Source: Arthrobacter sp. ok362 (GTDB lineage: Bacteria; Actinomycetota; Actinomycetes; Actinomycetales; Micrococcaceae). From it: a DNA stretch of 38,875 nt. The DNA is taken from NCBI RefSeq assembly GCF_900102785.1, contig NZ_FNGC01000025.1:1-38875 (forward strand). Direction: 5' to 3'. Each line of letters opens with the position of its first letter. Position 1 is the stretch's first letter. Below, piece by piece: positions 28,583 to 37,875 of this stretch. A program made the translations under genes and the position numbers. The notes under the pieces are model-generated. The model was not told the origin of the DNA, searched no databases, and worked only from the letters and a program-made list of their open reading frames with translations.

Positions 28583-29833
28583 ATGCCGCAGAACACGTCC
28601 CAGAGCTCCACCTCCCAGAACACCGGGTCCCAGAACATCGACCACATCCGTGTGACCCATGCCGGCTCATTGCCCCGCACGCCCGAGCTGATCGCCGCGA
28701 ACGAGGCCAAGGAAACCGACGGCATCACGCCCGAATTCCTGGACCTGCTCAAAACCTCGGTGGCGGACGTCGTCCAGCGCCAGAAGGAGCTGGGCATCGA
28801 CATCCCCAACGACGGCGAGTACGGGCACACGATGTCGAGCTCCGTGGACTACGGCGCTTGGTGGAATTACTCCTTCTCCCGGCTCGGCGGCCTGGAGCCG
28901 ACCGACGTCGACCGCTGGGCCGACGCGAAGGTGCACCGTTCTTCGCCGGGCCACATCGTCCTGACCTCCTTCCCCGACCGCCGGGACCGGCTGACGTTCG
29001 ACGAAGCCTACAACGACCCCTCCTCCGGGATCCTGGCCCACCGCAAGGCCGTCACGCAGCCGAAGATCGCCGGGCCGCTGACCTACACAGGCCAGGAGCT
29101 CGTGGCCTCGGACATTGCCAATTTGAAGACCGGCCTGGCCGCGGCCGGCCTCACCGAGGGATTCGTCGCCTCCCTCTCCCCGGGGTCGTGCGCCCGCGTG
29201 GCCAACGAGTACTACCGGAGCGATGAGGAACTCCTCTACGCCTGCGCCGACGCGATGCGCGAGGAATACAAGGCCATCATCGACGCCGGACTGACGGTCC
29301 AGCTCGACGATCCTTCCCTGGCCGAGAGCTGGGACCAGATCAACCCCGAGCCGAGCCTGGCGGACTACCTGAAGTTCATCCAGCTCCGGGTCGAAGCAAC
29401 GAACTGGGCGCTGCGCGATCTTCCCCAGGAGCAGATCCGGCTGCATGTCTGCTGGGGTTCCTGGCACGGCCCGCACACCACGGACATCCCCTTCGCGGAC
29501 ATCGTCGACTCGGTCCTGCAGATCAATGCCGGCGGCTACTCGTTCGAGGCGGCCAATGTCCGGCACGAGCACGAATGGCGCGTCTGGGAGGACGCGTTGC
29601 TCCCCGAGGGGAAGGTCATCATTCCGGGGGTCGTCTCGCACGCCACCAACGTCGTGGAGCACCCGGACCTCGTGGCCGACCGGATCGTGCGCTTCGCGGA
29701 CCTCGTGGGGCGTCAAAATGTGATTGCTTCCACAGATTGCGGGCTGGGCGGCAGGGTGCATCCGCAAATTGCTTACGCCAAGCTGGAGGCCCTCGGCGAA
29801 GGGGCACGCCGCGCCACCAAGCGCCTCTGGTAG
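28583..29833 (+). CDS. Single-domain cobalamin-independent methionine synthase family protein
   Basis: A 416-residue protein with only the C-terminal catalytic domain of MetE (full MetE is about 750). The zinc ligands are recognisable: His288 and Cys290 (HVCWGSWHGPH), Glu322 (SFEAANVRHEHEW) and Cys386 (STDCGLGG), spaced much as in MetE. RVTHAGSLPRTPEL at the start is typical of this short family, which also includes alkyl-thiol transferases; the first 20 residues are Ser/Gln/Asn-rich. Methyl donor is not certain: short MetE proteins lack the domain that helps bind the polyglutamate methylfolate. The SAM riboswitch supports methionine formation. ATG 28583 with GGAAAGGAA. Confidence 0.88.
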   Translation: MPQNTSQSSTSQNTGSQNIDHIRVTHAGSLPRTPELIAANEAKETDGITPEFLDLLKTSVADVVQRQKELGIDIPNDGEYGHTMSSSVDYGAWWNYSFSRLGGLEPTDVDRWADAKVHRSSPGHIVLTSFPDRRDRLTFDEAYNDPSSGILAHRKAVTQPKIAGPLTYTGQELVASDIANLKTGLAAAGLTEGFVASLSPGSCARVANEYYRSDEELLYACADAMREEYKAIIDAGLTVQLDDPSLAESWDQINPEPSLADYLKFIQLRVEATNWALRDLPQEQIRLHVCWGSWHGPHTTDIPFADIVDSVLQINAGGYSFEAANVRHEHEWRVWEDALLPEGKVIIPGVVSHATNVVEHPDLVADRIVRFADLVGRQNVIASTDCGLGGRVHPQIAYAKLEALGEGARRATKRLW

Positions 29834-29871
29834 CCCAGGCCGGGGCCGGCGCTGCATTTCGCGGGGCTTGA

Positions 29872-29877
29872 TAGACT
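29872..29877 (+). promoter_or_regulatory. Candidate -10 box (TAGACT)
   Basis: TAGACT lies 130 nt before the ATG at 30007 and has the form seen at 3261 and 35207. The intervening leader is mostly unstructured and holds no gene. Low certainty, as no -35 is clear. Confidence 0.4.
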
Positions 29878-30006
29878 GATAAGGATCGACCAGGAATCGG
29901 TCCACACCACATTTTCAAACCACACCATTGCTCCGCATGGCCACTATTTGGCGTGCCCGCAGCCGGTGTGGCAGCTTTGCCAATCCCGCAGGAGACCCAG
30001 CAACAT

Positions 30007-30639
30007 ATGACAGCACTGGCCACCGAAAATTTCCGCGAAGAGCTCCTGAGCCGCCGGTACGAACCTAGCGTCGCCCCCGTCAACGAGCTCCTTGACGCCC
30101 TTCAGGCAACCAAGGCTGGCACCGCTGTCCCCTACGTGGACCCCATGCACGACGTCGATGAGTGCCGCATCATCAGCCTGTACTCCAACATCGGCACCGC
30201 GGATGCGTCAGGCTTCATCACCGCCGGCGATGACGAGGCGGCCACCCGCATGCTGGGCATCCAATGGAAGCTGGGCCTGCGCCCCGAATTCGTGATGCCG
30301 TGGAACGTCCACCCGTGGCACGTCCCAGGCGAGCCCAACGGCAAGTTCACGCCGGACCAAATTTCCGCGGGCCTCAAGCCGCTGCTGAAGTTCCTGGCCC
30401 TTGTGCCCCGCGCCTCCGTGATCGTGGCCCACGGCACCGAGGCCAACCGCCTGGCCAACCTGCTGCTCAAGACCGAAGTGCCCATGATCTGGCGCCGCGG
30501 CCTGAAGACCTACAAGGTCCGCTCGCTCAGCGGCCGGGCGTTCGCCGGCACCCCGACCCGGCAGGAAGAGTACCTGGCCGAGATGCACACCGCGTACGCG
30601 GATGCCATGGCCCGCACGGGCCTGGCCAAGGCCAGCTAA
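30007..30639 (+). CDS. Uracil-DNA-glycosylase-superfamily protein
   Basis: A 210-residue protein like the actinobacterial family annotated as uracil-DNA glycosylase. It contains MDECRIISLYSNIGTADASGF-type DECRIISLYSNIGTADASG, the G-x-x-P-x-F-V-M-P-W-N-V-H-P-W-H motif (LRPEFVMPWNVHPWHV), which corresponds to the UDG box, and VIVAHGTEANRLANLLL, corresponding to the second box. The usual catalytic Asp/His positions would need a structural alignment to assign. It lies alone after a TAGACT promoter. ATG with AGGAGA upstream. Function as a base-excision repair enzyme is by family resemblance. Confidence 0.75.
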   Translation: MTALATENFREELLSRRYEPSVAPVNELLDALQATKAGTAVPYVDPMHDVDECRIISLYSNIGTADASGFITAGDDEAATRMLGIQWKLGLRPEFVMPWNVHPWHVPGEPNGKFTPDQISAGLKPLLKFLALVPRASVIVAHGTEANRLANLLLKTEVPMIWRRGLKTYKVRSLSGRAFAGTPTRQEEYLAEMHTAYADAMARTGLAKAS

Positions 30640-30650
30640 TCCCCACCCGC

Positions 30651-30775
30651 ACCCTAACCTCGCAGGCTCGGTCAGGTAACCCGGCGGGCGTGGGCCCACC
30701 ACCCGCACCCTAACCTCGCAGGCTCGGTCAGGTAACCCGGCGGGCGTGGGCCCACCACCCGCACCCTAACCTCGG
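30651..30775. repeat. 56-bp tandem repeat (diverged type A)
   Basis: ACCCTAACCT recurs at 30651, 30707 and 30763, an exact 56-bp period; the first two units are almost identical and carry CCTCGCAGGCTCGGTCAGG and GCGTGGGCCCACC. The third is cut short. It is related to the type A elements at 12711 and 14272 but has lost the central perfect palindrome. Confidence 0.85.
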
Positions 30776-30792
30776 CCGCACGCTGAACCTTA

Positions 30793-30834
30793 ACGACGGC
30801 GGGCTCCCACCTCAAGGTGGGAGCCCGCCGTCGT
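30793..30834. terminator. 19-bp perfect hairpin
   Basis: 30793-30811 pairs with 30816-30834 around the tetraloop TCAA. It lies between the plus-strand gene ending at 30639 and the minus-strand gene ending at 30846 and should terminate both. Confidence 0.9.
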
Positions 30835-30845
30835 CGTTAGCGCAG

Positions 30846-31268
30846 TTACTCAGACTCGATGGCGGCCCTTGCGCCGGGATCGGAATCCTTGAGGAACTTT
30901 TCGATCCGCTCCGGCTCCTCGGCCTCGCCGATCGCCGCGGACGCACGGCCCAGCGAGTAGAGGGAGCGCAGGAAGCCGCGGTTGGGTTCGTGCTCCCACG
31001 GGATCGGCCCGACGCCGCGCCAGCCGTTGCGGCGCAGCGAATCCAGGCCGCGGTGGTAGCCCACCCGCGAGTACGCGTAGGAATCAATGGTGCGGCCTTC
31101 CTCCCACGCCTCCTCGGCCAGGATGGCCCACAGGAGCGAGGAAGTGGGGTGCTTCGCCACGAGGTCCACGGCTTCCTGGCCGAGCGCGAGGTGCTGGTAG
31201 ATCTCATTCTCGGCAGGCAGGAGCGTGGGCTCGGGACCCATCAGGTTCTTGCGGAACTCGTCGGACAT
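30846..31268 (-). CDS. DUF3151 family protein
   Basis: A 140-residue actinobacterial protein of unknown function, usually found next to the class II aldolase gene as here (2-nt gap). It begins MSDEFRKNLMGPEPTLLP and contains EAVDLVAKHPTSSLLWAILAEEAWEEG, DSYAYSRVGYHRGLDSLRRNGWRGVGPIPWEHEPNRGFLRSLYSLGRASAAIGE. The Ala-rich helices look TPR-like. It is transcribed after fba and may be expressed with it. No signal peptide. Confidence 0.9.
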   Translation of the reverse strand: MSDEFRKNLMGPEPTLLPAENEIYQHLALGQEAVDLVAKHPTSSLLWAILAEEAWEEGRTIDSYAYSRVGYHRGLDSLRRNGWRGVGPIPWEHEPNRGFLRSLYSLGRASAAIGEAEEPERIEKFLKDSDPGARAAIESE

Positions 31269-31270
31269 GG

Positions 31271-32290
<1,020 letters not shown>

Positions 32291-32371
32291 GCTGACTCCT
32301 CGTCGAAAGCAGTGGTAGCTACATGGCTATCTACATCCTAGCCACGTGCGTCCCGGAGCCGAATACGTGAA

Positions 32372-32402
32372 GCCGGGTCCGGGAAATGTTCCCGGACCCG
32401 GC
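32372..32402. terminator. Terminator after S53 peptidase gene
   Basis: A 14-bp perfect stem (32372-32385 with 32389-32402) around the loop ATG, just downstream of the minus-strand peptidase gene ending at 32455. Confidence 0.85.
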
Positions 32403-32454
32403 AACGGACGTAGGCAGAGGTGTTACGGCGCCCTGCCGGTGCGCCGTCGTCCGG

Positions 32455-34434
32455 CTACTGTCCCGCGATGCTCGTCGCGAACCGGACGGTCATGCTGCCG
32501 ACGCCGGTGACGGCGTCATAGCCCGGCGCGGTCGCCAGCGATGTGTCGTTGTCGGTGCCGACCAGGTAGCTGGCGCCACTGACTGGACTGGAGAAGACCA
32601 TGGCCTGGGGGCTGGACTGCGGCGCCACGTCCCGCGCTCCGGAGTTGCCCGTCTTCGCCGCCGCGTAGATGGCCGGGTTGGCGAAGCCGACGGTTTTTCC
32701 GGTCGCAGACTGCGCGATCGCCATCTGTGCCGCCGTCAGCGGGCAGGCCAGCGAGGTTCCGCCATACTGCGTCGTCTCATAGGAACCGGTCTTGAGTACG
32801 TGGTCGTTGGTGATCGGGCTGATCCCTACCTGGTAGCCGGTGTAGGGATCGGCGAGCGAGGCGACATCCGGGGACACCCGATATCCATTGGCCAGCGCAG
32901 CCGGGACCGTGCCCTGCTGGTAACTCGGCTGGGCGAACACCGCGCTGGTTCCGCCGCCGGCACCGAAACGGAACGCACCCGGCTGGGCACCGGCGTAGCT
33001 GAGGCTGCCGTCGGGATTCTGGACGATCCGGGTGCGGGTGGTTCCCCAACCGGTTTCGAACAGATAGTCGTTGTTCTTGCCGACCGCCAGGCTGGTTCCG
33101 CCGACGGCCGTAACGAACGGCGAGCTGGCCGGGAAGTCCGGCGACGCGTAGCCCAGGCTGGCCTTCTCGTCGCCGTTGTCGCCGCTGGAGAAGTAGAGCC
33201 CGACGCCTTCGCCTGCCGCCTGAAGGTGAATGTTCTGCATGCCCATCAGCGCGTTCGGGGAGACCGCCTCACCCACGTAGCCGTAGCTGTTGCTGACAAT
33301 GTTGCTGAGCTTCTTGTCTAGGATGGTGGACATCGCCACGTCAATACCCGCGCCGCAGTTGTTCCCTCCGACGTAGAGAATATTCGCGGCGGGGGCGAGT
33401 CCGTGGACGGCCTCGACGTCGAGCGTCTGCTCACCCTGCCAGCCGCTGGGCTGTCCGCACAGGGCCTGGTCCATGAACAACCGGGAGTCTGGCACGATTT
33501 GCTGGTACTGCCCTGCTTTGAGGGCCGGGAGGCCGTTCTTCTGCGAGTAAGTGTTCGCGTCCGATTCGATACTGGGCGAGGCGTAGGCGTCGATGATCGC
33601 CACGGTCTGGCCCGCGCCGGCTGTCGACGGGGACGTCACCCCGTAGGCGCCTTGCAACTGGGACGGGGTGTAGCCGCAAATGCCGGTACCGAAGCTCGTT
33701 GAGCCGTACGCCGCCGGGACGGTGACCTTGTTCTGCTCCCAGTAGTTCGAGCAGGGCGCATCAACTGGCGCAGGGCCGACGGGCTTGCCTGACGGCTGGG
33801 CCAGGTCCGAGGATCCGCCGGGCGTTGCCAGCGACGGGCGGGTGAGCAGCCGCCCCTGGTCGACGGAGATCGCTTGGACCTTGGCGGCGAGGTTCGCCGG
33901 CAGGGAGGGTGCGCTGGACGGGCCAATCAGGCTCTGGCCCTGGAACGAATAGGTCTGCTCGGTTGTGCTGAATGCGGCATTGATCTGGGAGACGGTTCCG
34001 CGGAAGACCACGTAAAGGCCGCTCGCGGGGACCGAGGTAACCACCATGCCCTGCGCCTTCAGGTAATTAACGAGCGCAGTGACGTCAGCCTTGGCCGGTC
34101 CGTACTTGGCGATCCAGTCCGAGGGCGAAAGGTACTGCTGGTAGTTCGGATTACCCGGAGTGGACACGGCCGTCGCAAACGCCTTGGCCGCTCCGGCATC
34201 GGGCAGGTTCAGGTAGATCTCGCCCTCAACGGTCGTATTGCTCAGCGGGGTGCCGGTCTTGGCGCGGGACCCTGCCCAAGGGGGCACTGAACCCGGATAG
34301 TTGTTCGACGGCGGCGGCGTCGGCGGGGCGGCGACCCCGGCTGTTGCGGTCAGACCGATGGCAAAAGCCAGCGATGTTCCAAGCGCCAGCAGGCGCGTGG
34401 CGCGCCGGGAATGCGAAGTTGCGACCTTCTTCAT
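32455..34434 (-). CDS. Secreted S53 (sedolisin/kumamolisin-like) serine-carboxyl peptidase
   Basis: A 659-residue exported peptidase. Signal peptide 1 to about 36, pro-kumamolisin activation domain about 60-200, then the S53 catalytic domain with Glu335 and Asp339 (EQTLD, the E-x3-D pair), oxyanion Asp419 (SSGDNGD) and catalytic Ser561 in GGTSLACP. The C-terminal calcium site is the AVTGVGSM-type end. S53 enzymes act best at acid pH. ATG 34434 has AAGG 7 nt upstream and gives a proper signal peptide; a longer frame to 34476 gives a Cys-rich run that looks untranslated. With the S8 subtilase it is the second large exported protease of the window. Confidence 0.93.
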   Translation of the reverse strand: MKKVATSHSRRATRLLALGTSLAFAIGLTATAGVAAPPTPPPSNNYPGSVPPWAGSRAKTGTPLSNTTVEGEIYLNLPDAGAAKAFATAVSTPGNPNYQQYLSPSDWIAKYGPAKADVTALVNYLKAQGMVVTSVPASGLYVVFRGTVSQINAAFSTTEQTYSFQGQSLIGPSSAPSLPANLAAKVQAISVDQGRLLTRPSLATPGGSSDLAQPSGKPVGPAPVDAPCSNYWEQNKVTVPAAYGSTSFGTGICGYTPSQLQGAYGVTSPSTAGAGQTVAIIDAYASPSIESDANTYSQKNGLPALKAGQYQQIVPDSRLFMDQALCGQPSGWQGEQTLDVEAVHGLAPAANILYVGGNNCGAGIDVAMSTILDKKLSNIVSNSYGYVGEAVSPNALMGMQNIHLQAAGEGVGLYFSSGDNGDEKASLGYASPDFPASSPFVTAVGGTSLAVGKNNDYLFETGWGTTRTRIVQNPDGSLSYAGAQPGAFRFGAGGGTSAVFAQPSYQQGTVPAALANGYRVSPDVASLADPYTGYQVGISPITNDHVLKTGSYETTQYGGTSLACPLTAAQMAIAQSATGKTVGFANPAIYAAAKTGNSGARDVAPQSSPQAMVFSSPVSGASYLVGTDNDTSLATAPGYDAVTGVGSMTVRFATSIAGQ

Positions 34435-34518
34435 GAAATGCCTTCCCCTAAGCGGGCACCCAGTGCACCCGCACACGCCAGAGCCTAAACGGCGAAATCC
34501 GATCTGACTATAGGTGCC

Positions 34519-35196
34519 TCAGGAAACTATCTGGCCGAACACGTGCCGGCGGATCCAGGCGTGCATCGCGATCGCGGCGGCGGAGGCTGCGTTGATGGAA
34601 CGGGTGGAGCCGAACTGCTCGATCGACAAGGTGTCCAGCGCCGCGTCGTGAACCTCAGGCGTCAGGCCCGGGCCCTCCTGGCCGAAGACCAGGACGCAGT
34701 CCTTGGGCAGTTCGTAGGTTTCCAGCGGGACGGAGTCCGGGAAGATGTCGATCCCGATGATCGCCAGCCCCTCCCCCTGCGCCCAGGCCACGAAGTCCTC
34801 AACGGTGGGGTGGTGGCGGACGTGCTGGTAGCGGTCGGTGACCATGGCCCCGCGGCGGTTCCACCGGCGTCGCCCGATGATGTGGACTTCCTTGGCGAGG
34901 AACGCGTTGGCGGTCCTGACCACGGTGCCGATGTTGAGGTCGTGCTGCCAGTTCTCGATCGCGATGTGAAAATTGTGGCGCTTCGAGTCCAGGTCCTCCA
35001 CGATCGCCTCGTGCTTCCAGTAGCGGTACTTGTCCACCACATTGCGTCGGTCGCCATCCGCCAGGAGGTCTGGATCCCAGCGCTCGCCCTGTGGAAGCTC
35101 GCCTTCCCAGGGGCCGACGCCGACCTCCGCCTTCGGTTCCGGCCCTTCCTCTGCGGCGGGGAGGGACGGGGCCGGGCTTTCGGGCTGTTCAGTCAC
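34519..35196 (-). CDS. TrmH/SpoU-family RNA 2'-O-methyltransferase
   Basis: A 225-residue SPOUT methyltransferase that moves a methyl group from SAM to an RNA ribose. Motif 1 is NIGTVVRTANAFLAKEVHIIG, motif 2 is VLVFGQEGPGLTPEV and motif 3 is GSTRSINAASAAAIAMHAWIR, with the deep trefoil knot region. The N-terminal 60 residues are acidic and low complexity before YRYWKHEAIVEDLD. The substrate (tRNA or rRNA) cannot be told. GTG start at 35196; the candidate ribosome site TGAGGG is very close, so a short transcript leader is possible. Divergent from the HAD gene with 58 nt between. Confidence 0.9.
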   Translation of the reverse strand: MTEQPESPAPSLPAAEEGPEPKAEVGVGPWEGELPQGERWDPDLLADGDRRNVVDKYRYWKHEAIVEDLDSKRHNFHIAIENWQHDLNIGTVVRTANAFLAKEVHIIGRRRWNRRGAMVTDRYQHVRHHPTVEDFVAWAQGEGLAIIGIDIFPDSVPLETYELPKDCVLVFGQEGPGLTPEVHDAALDTLSIEQFGSTRSINAASAAAIAMHAWIRRHVFGQIVS

Positions 35197-35206
35197 CCCT
35201 CAACAT

Positions 35207-35212
35207 TAGACT
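35207..35212 (+). promoter_or_regulatory. Candidate -10 box (TAGACT) before the HAD gene
   Basis: TAGACT lies 48 nt before the ATG at 35255, in a 58-nt gap shared with the divergent TrmH-type gene. Same form as at 3261 and 29872. Confidence 0.45.
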
Positions 35213-35254
35213 GGGACCCAGTAAGCAGCACATCACCACCGGCGGAGGTCCCCC

Positions 35255-36085
35255 ATGGCAGAGTCAGACGAAGTACGTTCATCGGCGTCGGTGTACCGCA
35301 GCGGCCAGGAAATCGAGTGCTGGCTCACGGACATGGACGGCGTGCTGGTCCACGAGAACCAGCCCATCCCGGGCGCATCGGAGCTGATCCAGCGCTGGGT
35401 GGACACCTCCAAGCGGTTCCTCGTGCTGACCAACAACTCGATCTTCACGCCCCGGGACCTCGCAGCACGGCTGAGTTCCTCCGGTCTGGAAATCCCGGAG
35501 GAGAACATCTGGACCTCGGCCCTGGCCACTGCCCAGTTCCTCAAGGACCAGGTCCGCGGCTCGGAGTCGGGGAACCGCGCCTACACGATCGGCGAAGCAG
35601 GACTCACGACGGCGCTCCACGAGGCAGGCTTCATCCTCACCGACCAGAACCCCGACTTCGTGGTGCTCGGCGAGACCCGCACCTACTCGTTTGAAGCCAT
35701 CACCATGGCCATCCGCCTGATCTTGGCCGGCGCGCGTTTCATCGCCACCAACCCGGACGCCACCGGGCCCTCGAAGGACGGGCCCATGCCTGCCACCGGG
35801 GCCATCGCTGCCCTCATCACCAAGGCCACGGGCCGCGAACCTTACATTGTGGGCAAGCCCAACCCGATGATGTTCCGGTCGGCGATGAACCAGATCGACG
35901 CCCACTCGGAAACCACGGCCATGATCGGCGACCGCATGGACACCGACATCATCGCCGGCATGGAAGCGGGCCTGCACACGGTGCTGGTGCTCAGCGGCAT
36001 CACCCACCGGGACGACATTGCCACGTACCCGTTCCGGCCGAACCAGATCCTGAATTCCGTGGCGGACCTCAAGAACCAGATCTGA
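35255..36085 (+). CDS. HAD-IIA family phosphatase (NagD-like)
   Basis: A 276-residue haloacid dehalogenase-type phosphatase. Motif I is LTDMDGVLV with nucleophile Asp26 and Asp28; motif II is VLTNNS; the C2-type cap is between them; motif III Lys is in IVGKPNPMM; motif IV is GDRMDTDI. The family includes NagD and phosphoglycolate/p-nitrophenyl phosphatases, so the exact substrate (a sugar or nucleotide phosphate) is open. ATG 35255 with GGAGG upstream. The gene converges with the alpha/beta hydrolase gene, 9 nt apart, with no terminator visible in the gap. Confidence 0.93.
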   Translation: MAESDEVRSSASVYRSGQEIECWLTDMDGVLVHENQPIPGASELIQRWVDTSKRFLVLTNNSIFTPRDLAARLSSSGLEIPEENIWTSALATAQFLKDQVRGSESGNRAYTIGEAGLTTALHEAGFILTDQNPDFVVLGETRTYSFEAITMAIRLILAGARFIATNPDATGPSKDGPMPATGAIAALITKATGREPYIVGKPNPMMFRSAMNQIDAHSETTAMIGDRMDTDIIAGMEAGLHTVLVLSGITHRDDIATYPFRPNQILNSVADLKNQI

Positions 36086-36094
36086 GGAATACGC

Positions 36095-37123
36095 TCAGAA
36101 CGCGGTCATCTTCCCGCCGCCGCCCGGCAGCGGGAAGAGATCGTCCTGGAGTTTGTCGATGATGGGCCGGTAGACGAACGGACTCCAGCCCGGGCTCGCG
36201 TGCTCCGGCCTCGCTCCGTCAGTGCGCAGGTCATCTGAGGCCATATTGGCCTTGAAGGTCAGTGACCACGTATCCCGGGCGGTCTCGTAGTCCACAGTCT
36301 TGTCCCGGGGGTTGCCGATGAAGGCCATCTTTGTTTCGCCGAGCTTCCCGACGAAACGGCTGACCTCAAAGTGGTAGATGTAGGCGGATTCGGACTGAAT
36401 CAGCACACTGGACGGCGCGATCGGAGACAGTTGTTCCAGGGTCTGGTCCACGACTTGGCCCCAACTGCGCTCATTCTTGTGCAGCATCCTCTCGCCGAGC
36501 TCATAGCCGCCGCGCAGCACTGAGGGGAAGCGGAACCCGCTTTCGTAGAGCAGCACCACGCCCTCAAACCAGCTCTGGTCCAGGACGTCGTGCCGGCTGG
36601 CCGGGCTGGAGTCCAGGAGGATGAACGCCACTTCGAGGCCGTGCAGCTCCCGCAGCCGGGCGGCCACCTGGGTTGCCACCATGCCGCCGAAACTGTGGCC
36701 GTAGAAGTAGAGGGTGGTGAGATTGTGGGCGCGCACGTGCTCGATCACGGCAATGACCACCTCGTCGATGTCCAGCCCCTCGTTGGAATACCCGACGGCG
36801 GCGAGCTGGCCCCTCTTGTTCAGGGATCCGCGCAGGGCATTCAGGATCCACAGCGCTTCTTCCCAGCTCGTCTTGTAGCCGGGGAACAGGATCCAGCTGG
36901 CGTGGGGATAATACCGTTCGGCGACGTCATCGGGCACTTCGAGGATCCGGGTGACACGCCGCTCGGTCTGTACGCGGTGCGTGAACAGCATGTCCGCCGC
37001 CAGCAGCGACGCGGACCCGGCACCGATCAGGAACGTGCGCCGGGAAACCCGCTTAAGCTCGACGGCGCGGCGGAGCATGCGGGCCTCGGCAGCACCGGGG
37101 CCTCGCGGATGGTTCGGTTCCAT
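36095..37123 (-). CDS. Tat-signal alpha/beta hydrolase
   Basis: About 342 residues. A twin-arginine type signal (SRRTFLIGAGSASLLAADML, R28-R29) near the N terminus suggests Tat export or a membrane anchor. The nucleophile elbow GHSFGG (Ser144) marks an alpha/beta hydrolase; the other catalytic residues are not assigned (candidate Asp in LLDSSP, later His uncertain). The segment ILFPGYKTSWEEALWILNALRG is not typical of common lipases, so the substrate is unknown. ATG 37123 is chosen; GTG 37135 would add 4 residues, and neither has a strong ribosome site. Ends 9 nt from the convergent HAD gene. Confidence 0.75.
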   Translation of the reverse strand: MEPNHPRGPGAAEARMLRRAVELKRVSRRTFLIGAGSASLLAADMLFTHRVQTERRVTRILEVPDDVAERYYPHASWILFPGYKTSWEEALWILNALRGSLNKRGQLAAVGYSNEGLDIDEVVIAVIEHVRAHNLTTLYFYGHSFGGMVATQVAARLRELHGLEVAFILLDSSPASRHDVLDQSWFEGVVLLYESGFRFPSVLRGGYELGERMLHKNERSWGQVVDQTLEQLSPIAPSSVLIQSESAYIYHFEVSRFVGKLGETKMAFIGNPRDKTVDYETARDTWSLTFKANMASDDLRTDGARPEHASPGWSPFVYRPIIDKLQDDLFPLPGGGGKMTAF

Positions 37124-37206
37124 CTCGGCCGGCACATTACTACCGTATCCACGGTCCGGCGGGGATGAGAAACCGGTCCAGCCCGGAGGCCAGGAGGGCA
37201 GCCTGA

Positions 37207-37227
37207 AGCGGCGCCTTCGGCGCCGCT
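37207..37227. terminator. Hairpin after STAS gene
   Basis: AGCGGCGCC (37207-37215) pairs with GGCGCCGCT (37219-37227) around TTC. It lies after the minus-strand STAS gene and before the hydrolase gene. Confidence 0.65.
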
Positions 37228-37234
37228 AGCGTGG

Positions 37235-37780
37235 CTATACCGGCTCGGGCTCGCGGCCGACCTCGCGGCGGCTGATCTCCATGCCGATCTCGTCATAGGT
37301 CGCCAGCAGTTCGGAGCGGGCCATGTCAGCGGGGTCGTCGAGCAGGCCGAACACGGAGTCGCTCGCGGCGAGGAGTTCGTCGTCGGAGAACCGGGTCAGC
37401 TGACGGGTGCCGGAGGGATCGACGGAGGCCAGGAGTTCCCCGGACATGTTCAGGGTGGGCAATGCGGCGGAATCGTCGCGGTGCGGGGTCAGCTCCAGGG
37501 AGACGCCGCCGGGGGCGGGCATGCCTGCGGTGTCCGAGCTGGCGCTCCTGCCGTCGATCGCGTTGAGGTCGTTGCGCAGGCCGGCCAGCGCCGATGATTC
37601 CACGAAGGCGGCCAGGCCGAGGTCGACGCGGATGTGCGAGATGATCCCCATGCGGCGAACGCGCTGGATAATTTGCATCAGGGAGGGGCGGGAAGCTTGC
37701 GTGAGGCTCCCCCGGACACTAATCCGGACGACGTCGGAAACGACATCGAGTTTGACGTGGGCTTGCAGTGTTTGGTCCAT
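37235..37780 (-). CDS. STAS-domain protein (anti-sigma factor antagonist-like)
   Basis: A 181-residue protein. The first 90 residues (VKLDVVSDVVRISVRGSLTQASRPSLMQIIQRVRRM, HIRVDLGLAAFVESSALAGLRNDL) form a STAS fold, with Ser-Ser in ESSALAGL at the position phosphorylated in SpoIIAA/RsbV-type antagonists. The C-terminal 90 residues are acidic and unlike known domains. No RsbW-type kinase or sigma-B gene is in view, so the target pathway is unknown. It is followed by a hairpin and preceded, 95 nt upstream, by the GAF-ANTAR gene on the same strand, suggesting one regulatory unit. Confidence 0.8.
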   Translation of the reverse strand: MDQTLQAHVKLDVVSDVVRISVRGSLTQASRPSLMQIIQRVRRMGIISHIRVDLGLAAFVESSALAGLRNDLNAIDGRSASSDTAGMPAPGGVSLELTPHRDDSAALPTLNMSGELLASVDPSGTRQLTRFSDDELLAASDSVFGLLDDPADMARSELLATYDEIGMEISRREVGREPEPV

Positions 37781-37875
37781 AGGTACTCCAAAGAAGGATG
37801 TCTATGGCCGACGGCTCAACCTCATTCAGCGTATCCGCGCTTGTGGTCGCACACAAGTCATAGGCGGCTGCCGGT

